Source: RGIG8709 sp045575975 (GTDB taxonomy: Bacteria > Bacillota > Clostridia > Monoglobales > Monoglobaceae). From it: a stretch of 64,000 nt of DNA. Shown one piece after another: positions 15,339 to 22,459 of this stretch. The notes beneath the pieces are model-generated. The model searched no databases, was not told the DNA's origin, and saw nothing but the letters and a program-made list of their open reading frames with translations. A program made the translations under genes and the position numbers. Position 1 is the stretch's first letter. Each line of letters begins with the position of its first letter. The stretch is taken from positions 6,300 to 70,299 of the forward strand of contig JAZNFO010000064.1 of assembly GCA_045575975.1 (NCBI GenBank). The letters run 5' to 3'.

Positions 15339-16811
15339 ATGAACAGCATATACCACGATATTGCCAGAAGGACAGACGGCGACATATATATTGGCGTTGT
15401 GGGTCCCGTGAGAACGGGCAAATCAACCTTTATAAAAAATCTTATGGAGCTTCTTGTTATTCCTAATATACAAAACAGCTATAAAAAAGAAAGGGCTCTT
15501 GATGAACTTCCCCAGAGTGCAGGCGGAAAGACCATCATGACAACCGAGCCCAAATTCATTCCCAACGAAGCCGCCGAAATATCTCTTGCAGATAACACAA
15601 ATTGCAAAATAAGACTTATTGACTGTGTTGGATATATTGTTAAAAGTGCAGGAGGCTACATTGAAAACGATGCCCCCAGAATGGTTATGACTCCCTGGTC
15701 AACAAGTCCTATGCCCTTTGCAGAGGCTGCCGAAAAAGGAACCCGAAAGGTTATTTGCGACCACTCAACCATAGGCATTGTGGTTACCACAGACGGAAGC
15801 TTTTCAGAAATTGAAAGAGATGATTACATAGAGCCTGAAGAAAGGGTTATTTCAGAGCTTAAGGAAATAAACAAGCCTTTTGCCATTGTCCTGAACTCTT
15901 TAAATCCTCACTCCGAAAAATGCATCAAACTTAAAAAGGAGCTTGAGGAAAAATATAACGCATCTGTTATTCCTGTTAATTGTATGGACCTTACAGATGA
16001 GGATGTTGAAAAAATCTTAAAAGAAATTCTTTATGAATTTCCTCTCAGCGAAATCAGAATTTCTATTCCAAAATGGATAACCGCTCTTGATAACGACAAT
16101 CCTCTTAAATGTGACTTTTTGAATCTTATTTATGATAATACAAAAAATTCTATGAGGCTTTCGGATATAAAAACTTTAGTTGAAAAAATATCTGAATACG
16201 AAAACACCGAGGAATGTCATCTTATAGAAACCCGACCTGCAGACGGAACTGCGGAAATTCTTATAAAAACTCCTGATGACCTTTTCTATGAAACCGTTGG
16301 AAAACAAACAGGCTTCAAAATCGAAAACCAGCAAGGACTTATGGAGCTTTTAAAAAATCTCTCCGAAATCAAAGCAGAATATGACAAAATCGAAACTGCT
16401 CTTATGGAAGTTAAACATAAGGGATACGGAATTGTGTCTCCTACCATTGATGAGCTTTCCTTGGAAGAGCCCGAAATTGTGAAGCAAGGAAGCAGATTCG
16501 GGGTTAAGCTTAAGGCATCCGCTCCCAGCATACATATGATAAGGGCAGATATTGAAACCGAAGTTTCACCTATAGTTGGAACGGAAAAACAATCCGAAGA
16601 GCTTGTTCATTATCTCTTAAATGAATTTGAAACAGACCCTAAAAAGATTTGGGAGTCCAATATCTTTGGAAAATCTCTTCACGAACTTGTGAACGAAGGG
16701 CTCCACAACAAGCTTTATAAAATGCCTGATGATGCACAAATGAAACTGCAGGAAACTCTGCAAAGAATTATCAATGAGGGCACTGGCGGTCTTATCTGCA
16801 TAATACTTTAA
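15339..16811 (+). CDS. spoIVA: Stage IV sporulation ATPase SpoIVA
   Basis: This 490-aa product compares with 492 in B. subtilis. SpoIVA polymerises on the forespore outer surface using ATP hydrolysis and forms the coat basement layer. The Walker A motif GPVRTGKST is at residues 22-30, with DELPQSAGGKTIMTTEPKF as the switch region and DCVGY as the Walker B-like segment. The C-terminal region (GGLICIIL end) anchors assembly. The ATG at 15339 was chosen because GGAGGAATTTAGA precedes it. It is monocistronic, with a SigE-like promoter and its own terminator. Confidence 0.97.
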   Translation: MNSIYHDIARRTDGDIYIGVVGPVRTGKSTFIKNLMELLVIPNIQNSYKKERALDELPQSAGGKTIMTTEPKFIPNEAAEISLADNTNCKIRLIDCVGYIVKSAGGYIENDAPRMVMTPWSTSPMPFAEAAEKGTRKVICDHSTIGIVVTTDGSFSEIERDDYIEPEERVISELKEINKPFAIVLNSLNPHSEKCIKLKKELEEKYNASVIPVNCMDLTDEDVEKILKEILYEFPLSEIRISIPKWITALDNDNPLKCDFLNLIYDNTKNSMRLSDIKTLVEKISEYENTEECHLIETRPADGTAEILIKTPDDLFYETVGKQTGFKIENQQGLMELLKNLSEIKAEYDKIETALMEVKHKGYGIVSPTIDELSLEEPEIVKQGSRFGVKLKASAPSIHMIRADIETEVSPIVGTEKQSEELVHYLLNEFETDPKKIWESNIFGKSLHELVNEGLHNKLYKMPDDAQMKLQETLQRIINEGTGGLICIIL

Positions 16812-16818
16812 CTAAAGT

Positions 16819-16849
16819 CCCCAAAGTTTTTATCTTTGGGGATTTTTTC
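16819..16849 (+). terminator. Intrinsic terminator of spoIVA
   Basis: TCCCCAAAG and CTTTGGGGA form a 9-bp perfect stem with a seven-base loop followed by TTTTTT. spmA starts 14 bases later, so some readthrough is possible. Confidence 0.88.
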
Positions 16850-16862
16850 AAAAGGAGTTTTT

Positions 16863-17459
16863 ATGTTAAATTATGTATGGGTTTTTATGCTTATTATTTC
16901 CTTTGCTGTTTCCTGCATAAATGGCAAAATGGAGGCACTCAGCAATTCAATTTTTCAAGGTGCACAGGATGCTGCCTCCCTCTCTTTTTCCATGCTCGGG
17001 GTTATGTGTCTTTGGTCGGGACTTTCAAAAATAGCAGAAAAATCAGGTCTTATAGATATTTTAAAAAAAAGTCTGTATCCCATAACAAAATTATTATTTC
17101 CGGATCTTAAGAAAAATTCTCCTGCCCTTTCAGCAATTGTTATGAACATAACCGCAAACCTGTTAGGAATGGGTAATGCCGCAACACCTCTTGGAATAAA
17201 AGCTATGAAAGAGCTTGAAAAAATAAATCCTGAAAAAAACACCGCAAGTAACGAAATGTGTATATTTGCAGTCATAAACACCGCATCAATTCAGCTGCTC
17301 CCATCAACTCTTATTGCTCTTCGACAAAGCTTTGGCTCAAAAAACCCGGGAGAAATTATTCTTCCCGTTTGGATATGCGGCTTTCTCGTTATAACAATTG
17401 CCATATCCTTAGCAAAAATATTTTCATTGAAAAAAGAACCTGCGAGGCTTGAACCATGA
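16863..17459 (+). CDS. spmA: Spore maturation protein A
   Basis: This 198-aa nucleoside-recognition (Gate) domain membrane protein is needed with SpmB for spore core dehydration in Bacillus. Hydrophobic segments alternate with a conserved NITANLLGMGNAATPLGIKAM stretch (about residues 93-113). The start is the ATG at 16863 behind AAAAGGAGTTTTT; the longer frame begins inside the spoIVA terminator. The stop overlaps the spmB start (ATGA), so the two are translationally coupled. Confidence 0.93.
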   Translation: MLNYVWVFMLIISFAVSCINGKMEALSNSIFQGAQDAASLSFSMLGVMCLWSGLSKIAEKSGLIDILKKSLYPITKLLFPDLKKNSPALSAIVMNITANLLGMGNAATPLGIKAMKELEKINPEKNTASNEMCIFAVINTASIQLLPSTLIALRQSFGSKNPGEIILPVWICGFLVITIAISLAKIFSLKKEPARLEP

Positions 17460-17977
17460 CAATAATTTCCGCATACAGCATTCCTTTAGTTATTATTTTT
17501 ATTATTCTTTACGGAGCAAAGAAAAAAGTTCCCGTTTATGACACCTTTGTTCTTGGTGCAAAAGACGGAATAGAGACAACCTTTTCAATCATCCCGCCTT
17601 TAGTTGGTCTTATGGTTGGAATTTCTGCACTTCGTGCATCAGGTACTGTTGATTATATTGCAAAGCTTTTATCTCCCCTTCTTTCTTTTATACATATGCC
17701 GCCAGAGGTTCTTCCTCTAGCACTTCTCCGACCCGTTTCAGGTAGCGGCTCTATGGCAGTTGTAAGCGATATTTTCAAAAACTTTGGATGCGACTCCTTT
17801 ATTGGAAGGTGTGCTTCCGTTATGATGGGTTCAACTGAAACAACCTTTTACACTCTGGCAGTTTATTTTGGCGCAACAAAGGTTAAAAACACCCGTTATA
17901 CACTAAAAGCAGCCTTGTCCGCCGATATTTGCGGAATGCTGCTTTCTGTTTTCATTGTTCGTTTGTTATTTAAATAA
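17456..17977 (+). CDS. spmB: Spore maturation protein B
   Basis: This 173-aa membrane protein is the SpmA partner, with the same Gate fold. Signature stretches are DGIETTFSIIPPLVGLMVGI (about residues 34-53) and LLRPVSGSGSM (about 84-94), then MMGSTETTFYTLAVYFGA. It is translationally coupled to spmA. Its last eight bases overlap the 3' end of the convergent adenosyltransferase gene, so there is no room for a separate terminator. Confidence 0.93.
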   Translation: MTIISAYSIPLVIIFIILYGAKKKVPVYDTFVLGAKDGIETTFSIIPPLVGLMVGISALRASGTVDYIAKLLSPLLSFIHMPPEVLPLALLRPVSGSGSMAVVSDIFKNFGCDSFIGRCASVMMGSTETTFYTLAVYFGATKVKNTRYTLKAALSADICGMLLSVFIVRLLFK

Positions 17978-18461
17978 CCCGTGCCAGAGAGTAAAGATAA
18001 TCTGACAACCTGTTTATATATACTAAATTTCTGCATTCTATATTATATTTTCCGGATGCAGAAACCATATATCTTTCTGCGCGTCTTGCAACTGTTCTTG
18101 CAATATCAACTCTTGCGGAGGCTTCGTTTTTTCCGGGAAGAACAAATTCTGTCACATCTCCTGTCTCTTTCTGCAGTTTATCGATTTCTTCCTCAAGTAC
18201 TGATATATCATCATCTGTAATTTTTTCTTTTGTTTCTCCCTCGGTTGCAATATCTCCCATAATGCATACAAGTCTTTTCTGCAAGGTCTCAAGAAATATT
18301 CTTTCGTGGCTTTCTTCAAGCCCAACCTTTGCAAAACCTATAAAGCTTGAAAGCTCATCAAGAGTGCCAAGAACATCAAAAATAATATCGCACTTTTTAA
18401 TTCTTTCCTTACTGCAAATAGAAGAAAAACCTTTGTCTCCCATTTTAGTGTATATTTTCAT
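17970..18461 (-). CDS. ATP:cob(I)alamin adenosyltransferase, PduO type
   Basis: This 163-aa protein makes adenosylcobalamin from cob(I)alamin and ATP. The N-terminal TKMGDKGFSS loop (about residues 5-14) is the ATP-binding P-loop variant, and the C-terminal ARVDIARTVARRAER (about 115-129) and NRLSDYLYSLAR (about 149-160) helices carry the conserved Arg/Asp residues. The last gene of a probable nrdD-nrdG-sfsA-adenosyltransferase operon, it ends head-on against spmB with an 8-base overlap. No cobalamin riboswitch is seen. Confidence 0.88.
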   Translation of the reverse strand: MKIYTKMGDKGFSSICSKERIKKCDIIFDVLGTLDELSSFIGFAKVGLEESHERIFLETLQKRLVCIMGDIATEGETKEKITDDDISVLEEEIDKLQKETGDVTEFVLPGKNEASARVDIARTVARRAERYMVSASGKYNIECRNLVYINRLSDYLYSLARVI

Positions 18462-18475
18462 TCACTTCACTTCTT

Positions 18476-19156
18476 TCAAAGTTTTATTTTGACAAAATTT
18501 CCCGTTTCAAGTAAATCGGGCAAAACTCTACAATCAATACATTTGATTTTTACACCCTTTTTTTCAGCATTTATGAGAGCATCCGCAAACTCCGGATGAG
18601 TTTTTCTGTTTGGCTCAAAATACAAAACATCCTTCATCTGCACAACAAAGAATATATATGCCTCATACCCATCTTTTACACACTCACAAAGCTCATTTAT
18701 ATGTTTCAAACCTCTTTCCGTGGGTGCATCGGGAAAACTGACCACTCCCTCATTTTCAAGGGTTACACCCTTTATTTCGATAAAGATTTTTTTATCTTCT
18801 GTCTCCACATAGAAATCAAATCTTGAATTTTTATACCTACATTCAGGCTTTAAATAGGATAATTTCCCAAAATAATTCCTTTTTTGAAGCCATTCTGAAA
18901 AAACCTTATTAGGCGCCTGACTGTCCATATTGATAAGTCGTTCTCCCTTTTTCACCGCTATCAGGTCATATTTGGTTTTTCTTTCCGCTTTATTAAATTC
19001 CTGAACATAAATTTTCGCGCCCTGAACAAGTAATTCACGGCATCTGCCTGTGTTTTTTACATGGCAAATTTCTGCTTTTCCGTCCACCAGAATTTCCGCA
19101 ATAAACCGGTTTGGTCTTCTTATAAATTCTGCCTCTTTAATATTTTCATATTTCAT
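18476..19156 (-). CDS. sfsA: Sugar fermentation stimulation protein SfsA
   Basis: This 226-aa SfsA-family protein has an N-terminal OB-like domain (RRPNRFIAEILVDGKAEICHVKNTGR) and a C-terminal nuclease-like domain with a DFYVETEDKKIFIEIKGVTLE core, whose Asp-(x)n-Glu-x-Lys layout matches PD-(D/E)XK folds. RGLKHINEL follows. The biochemical role is unsettled; DNA binding has been reported for the family. It starts three bases after the nrdG stop, so it is co-transcribed, which is unusual company for a ribonucleotide reductase activase. Confidence 0.92.
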   Translation of the reverse strand: MKYENIKEAEFIRRPNRFIAEILVDGKAEICHVKNTGRCRELLVQGAKIYVQEFNKAERKTKYDLIAVKKGERLINMDSQAPNKVFSEWLQKRNYFGKLSYLKPECRYKNSRFDFYVETEDKKIFIEIKGVTLENEGVVSFPDAPTERGLKHINELCECVKDGYEAYIFFVVQMKDVLYFEPNRKTHPEFADALINAEKKGVKIKCIDCRVLPDLLETGNFVKIKL

Positions 19157-19159
19157 AAA

Positions 19160-19684
19160 TTATTTATCCCAGAAAACAATTTCTCCACTCTCACGAGTTT
19201 TATTCATATCAATAAGTCTTTGGTTTTCACTTCCTCTGAATTTCAGGCTTATATTTTTCTTTTCTTCCACAAACTCACCGTCAACCAAAACATCAATCAA
19301 AGAAAGTAATTTATCTGTTTCTTCACATCTGCATATTGAATCTTTCTCTCCTGTAAGCTCCTCCAGAGTGTATCCGCTGAAAAACCATATACTTTTACCT
19401 GGCAGTTCTTTCTTTATCCTTTCAATAAAAGGTAGCAAAGATTTTTGATTTTCTACTTCAAATGGCTCTCCACCAAGAACAGTTATGCCATGAACATAAT
19501 CAGGAAGAAGGGATTTTATTATTTCTTCCTCCGTTTCTTTCGTAAATGGCTCACCATAAGAGAAATTCCAGGTTTCAGGATTAAAGCATCCTTTACAGTG
19601 ATGTCTGCAGCCTGATACAAAAAGAGCAGTTCTAACGCCCACTCCATTTGCTATGTCATTATATTTTATATTTCCAAAGTTCAT
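19160..19684 (-). CDS. nrdG: Anaerobic ribonucleotide reductase activating protein
   Basis: This 174-aa radical-SAM enzyme installs the glycyl radical on NrdD. The [4Fe-4S] motif CRHHCKGC (C-x3-C-x2-C, about residues 26-33) is followed by NPETW, and VLGGEPFE (about 69-76) is the SAM-contact strand. The ATG follows TGGAGGGAAATA. It is separated from nrdD by 206 bases of highly structured sequence that includes a terminator-like hairpin, so its expression may be attenuated relative to nrdD. Confidence 0.96.
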   Translation of the reverse strand: MNFGNIKYNDIANGVGVRTALFVSGCRHHCKGCFNPETWNFSYGEPFTKETEEEIIKSLLPDYVHGITVLGGEPFEVENQKSLLPFIERIKKELPGKSIWFFSGYTLEELTGEKDSICRCEETDKLLSLIDVLVDGEFVEEKKNISLKFRGSENQRLIDMNKTRESGEIVFWDK

Positions 19685-19704
19685 TATTTCCCTCCAAAAT
19701 AAAA

Positions 19705-19864
19705 GGATGTAAAAAAACTCGTTTTTTACATCCGCTTTTCTGACGGGGTTAGGAAAAAAAGATTCAGAATGAACAAACTGAACCCCAAGGGGTTACCCGA
19801 AGGCGTACATTGGTACGCCGAGAGGTGAAGTTTGTTCATATCAAAAACAATTCTTTGTTTTTGA
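19705..19864 (-). promoter_or_regulatory. Highly structured nrdD-nrdG intergenic region
   Basis: Three consecutive strong structures are visible. (1) TCAAAAACAA/TTGTTTTTGA, a perfect 10-bp stem (19841-19864). (2) A branched structure closed by TGAACAAACT/AGTTTGTTCA (19770-19779 with 19829-19838), enclosing AACCC-CAAG-GGGTT and GGCGTAC-ATTG-GTACGCC hairpins. (3) GGATGTAAAAAA/TTTTTTACATCC (12 bp, 19705-19733), followed on the minus strand by TTTTATTTT. The last is terminator-like and could attenuate nrdG. I recognise no known RNA family. Confidence 0.6.
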
Positions 19865-19890
19865 GGTCTGGACTTTTTTTACAATCCCTT

Positions 19891-22068
19891 TTATAGATGC
19901 ATAACTCTTTCTTTTATTTCCTGAGTTCTGCCCTGATTCCAGAACTGAGTTCCGATATATCCACAGGTTCTTCTTGCAACATTCATTCTTTCCTGGTCAT
20001 GATTCTGACAGTTAGGACATTCCCAGATAAGCTTTCCGTCTTCATCCTTAACAACCTGAATTTCACCCTCATATCCGCACACATGACAATAATCGCTCTT
20101 TGTGTTCAATTCTGCATACATAATATTGTCATAAATGAATTTCATAATTTCAAGAACTGCTTCAATATTATTCTGCATATTCGGAACTTCAACATAGCTT
20201 ATAGCACCGCCCGGTGACAACGCCTGGAACTTGCTTTCAAGGGCAAGCTTTGAAAAGGCATCTATCTCCTCTGTTACATGAATATGATATGAATTTGTTA
20301 TATAATTCTTATCTGTTATGCCGGGAATCACTCCAAAACGCTTCTGCAAGCCTTTTGCAAACTTATAAGTTGTGGATTCAAGCGGTGTTCCATATAGTGA
20401 ATAGTGAATATTCTCTGCAGCTTTCCACTCTGCACAAGCATCATTTAACTTCTGCATTATGCGGAGACCAAATTCTTCACCCTCAGGCTCTGTGAGTTTT
20501 TTGCCGGTTAATGCATAAACACATTCCCAAAGACCCGCATAACCAAGAGATATTGTTGAATATCCTCCGTGCAACAGCTTATCTATTGTCTCGCCTTTTC
20601 CAAGACGGGCAAGTGCTCCGTGCTGCCAAAGAATAGGTGCAGCATCTGTCATTGTGCCTTCAAGTCTTTCGTGACGACATTTTAATGCTCTGTGGCAAAG
20701 TTCAAGTCTTTCATCAAGAACAGCCCAGAATTTATCCTTATCACGGCTTGCACTAAGAGCAACATCAGGAAGATTTATGGTTACAACACCCTGATTAAAT
20801 CTGCCGTAATACTTTGGTTTTCCGTTTTCATCAACATAAGGAGTTAAAAAGCTTCTGCAGCCCATACAGGTATAACAATTTCCGTCACCATTGGGATCAA
20901 CTTTGAGCTTAAGCATAATTTTTTCTGAAATATAATCAGGAACCATACGCTTTGCAGTACATTTTGCGGCAAGCTCTGTTAAATAGTAATAAGGAGCATC
21001 TTCCTTAATATTATCTTCCTCAAGAACATAAATAAGCTTTGGAAATGCAGGTGTTATATAAATACCTTTTTCATTTTTAACACCCTGATAACGCTGAAGT
21101 AGAACTTCCTCTATAATAATCGCAAGGTCTTTCTTTTCCTGCTCTGATTTTGCTTCTCCAAGATACATAAACACGGTTACGAAAGGTGCCTGACCGTTGG
21201 TTGTCATTAAAGTTACAACCTGATACTGAATGGTTTGAACCCCTCTTTTTATTTCCGCCCTTACTCTTTTTTCAACTATATCAACAATTCTGTTCTCGTC
21301 CTTTTCAAGACCTAAAATTTCAAATTCCTTTTCAACATCTTTTCTGATTTTTTCTCTTGAAATCTGCACAAAAGGAGCAAGATGTGCAAGTGATATACTC
21401 TGTCCGCCATACTGACTGCTTGCAACCTGAGCAATAATCTGTGTCGCAATGTTACACGCCGTAGAAAAACTATGTGGTTTTTCTATCATTGTTTCACTGA
21501 TTACTGTTCCGTTCTGGAGCATATCCTCAAGGTTTACAAGATCGCAGTTGTGCATATGCTGAGCAAAATAATCTGCATCGTGGAAATGAATAAGCCCTTC
21601 ATCATGAGCTTTAACTATATCCTCAGGAAGAAGAAGTCTTCTTGTTATATCCTTACTTACTTCCCCAGCCATATAGTCTCTCTGCACACTGTTTACAGTT
21701 GGATTTTTATTTGAATTTTCCTGTTTAACCTCTTCATTGTTACATTCAATAAGACTTAAAATCTGGTTATCCGTTGTGTTTGATGTTCTTATAAGGCTTC
21801 TTGTGTAACGATAACGGATATATCTCTTTGCAGTTTCATAAGCCCCTTGCTTCATAAGAAGAGTTTCTACAAGCTCCTGTATTTCTTCCACGGAAAGAGC
21901 TCTGTTCATACACTTTGCAGTTTCTTCAACTGTCTGTGCAATTCCATCTATCTGCCACCTTGCAAGTTCTCTCTCATCTGTTGTCGCCTTATTTGCTTTT
22001 TCTATAGCAGCAACAATTTTTTCTCTGTCAAAAATCGCTTCTGCTCCATTTCTCTTAATAATCTTCAT
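19891..22068 (-). CDS. nrdD: Anaerobic ribonucleoside-triphosphate reductase
   Basis: This 725-aa class III ribonucleotide reductase reduces NTPs to dNTPs without oxygen. The N-terminal ATP cone (residues about 1-90) starts MKIIKRNGAEAIFD. The catalytic barrel has the conserved FHDADYF and CNIATQI stretches. A C-terminal zinc site is formed by CHVCG and CPNC, and the glycyl-radical loop RRTCGYIG lies near the C-terminus. The ATG at 22068 was chosen because GGGGAGGAAAAAGGGAA precedes it; the longer frame extends into the promoter. It is transcribed from a strong SigA promoter with NrdR-type boxes upstream. Confidence 0.97.
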   Translation of the reverse strand: MKIIKRNGAEAIFDREKIVAAIEKANKATTDERELARWQIDGIAQTVEETAKCMNRALSVEEIQELVETLLMKQGAYETAKRYIRYRYTRSLIRTSNTTDNQILSLIECNNEEVKQENSNKNPTVNSVQRDYMAGEVSKDITRRLLLPEDIVKAHDEGLIHFHDADYFAQHMHNCDLVNLEDMLQNGTVISETMIEKPHSFSTACNIATQIIAQVASSQYGGQSISLAHLAPFVQISREKIRKDVEKEFEILGLEKDENRIVDIVEKRVRAEIKRGVQTIQYQVVTLMTTNGQAPFVTVFMYLGEAKSEQEKKDLAIIIEEVLLQRYQGVKNEKGIYITPAFPKLIYVLEEDNIKEDAPYYYLTELAAKCTAKRMVPDYISEKIMLKLKVDPNGDGNCYTCMGCRSFLTPYVDENGKPKYYGRFNQGVVTINLPDVALSASRDKDKFWAVLDERLELCHRALKCRHERLEGTMTDAAPILWQHGALARLGKGETIDKLLHGGYSTISLGYAGLWECVYALTGKKLTEPEGEEFGLRIMQKLNDACAEWKAAENIHYSLYGTPLESTTYKFAKGLQKRFGVIPGITDKNYITNSYHIHVTEEIDAFSKLALESKFQALSPGGAISYVEVPNMQNNIEAVLEIMKFIYDNIMYAELNTKSDYCHVCGYEGEIQVVKDEDGKLIWECPNCQNHDQERMNVARRTCGYIGTQFWNQGRTQEIKERVMHL

Positions 22069-22159
22069 TTCCCTTTTTCCTCCCCGTAAAATACCCTTCT
22101 TATCCAGTATTTTTCTCTTATATGTATAAAATCCATTCGTTTTATAAGGTACATTTTTA

Positions 22160-22188
22160 AGTATAGTATAAATATTGCACTCTGTCAA
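22160..22188 (-). promoter_or_regulatory. SigA promoter of nrdD
   Basis: TTGACA, 17 bases, TATACT on the minus strand, about 90 bases before the start codon. It lies downstream of the NrdR-like boxes. Confidence 0.85.
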
Positions 22189-22263
22189 CACATTTTTTTG
22201 CACTCTTTTTGCAAAAACCCTGTAAGCCTTACCACAAGCGGTATTGTGTTAAAAAAATTTTTC

Positions 22264-22279
22264 GCACAATATATTGTGG
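22264..22279. promoter_or_regulatory. NrdR box 1
   Basis: GCACAATATATTGTGG matches the palindromic NrdR consensus (acaCwAtATaTwGtgt) at 14 of 16 positions. A weaker half-site ending TATTGTGT lies 30 bases closer to nrdD (22234-22249), a spacing close to that of paired NrdR boxes. NrdR is the ATP/dATP-sensing repressor of ribonucleotide reductase genes. Confidence 0.75.
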
Positions 22280-22363
22280 TTTTTCTTAATTTTACAATTT
22301 CTGGAAATACACACATTTTTTTGCTTCAAAGGGCATAATTTTTAAAAATTTTTATTTTATAGC

Positions 22364-22379
22364 ATACAATATATTGTGT
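22364..22379. promoter_or_regulatory. NrdR box 2
   Basis: ATACAATATATTGTGT matches the NrdR consensus at 15 of 16 positions, exactly 100 bases upstream of box 1. The distance is larger than the usual pair spacing, so it may work by looping or serve an unidentified second promoter. Confidence 0.7.
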
Positions 22380-22412
22380 TGTACTAAAATTTTATATACA
22401 AATTAAGGGTAC

Positions 22413-22443
22413 AAAAAAACGCCCTTTGCTTGTGGCAAAAGGC
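22413..22443 (-). terminator. Intrinsic terminator of the EF-G-like gene
   Basis: GCCTTTTGC pairs with GCAAAGGGC around a five-base loop and is followed by GTTTTTTT on the minus strand, 17 bases after the stop codon at 22460. Confidence 0.85.
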
Positions 22444-22459
22444 ATTTTTGTTTTAGTTA

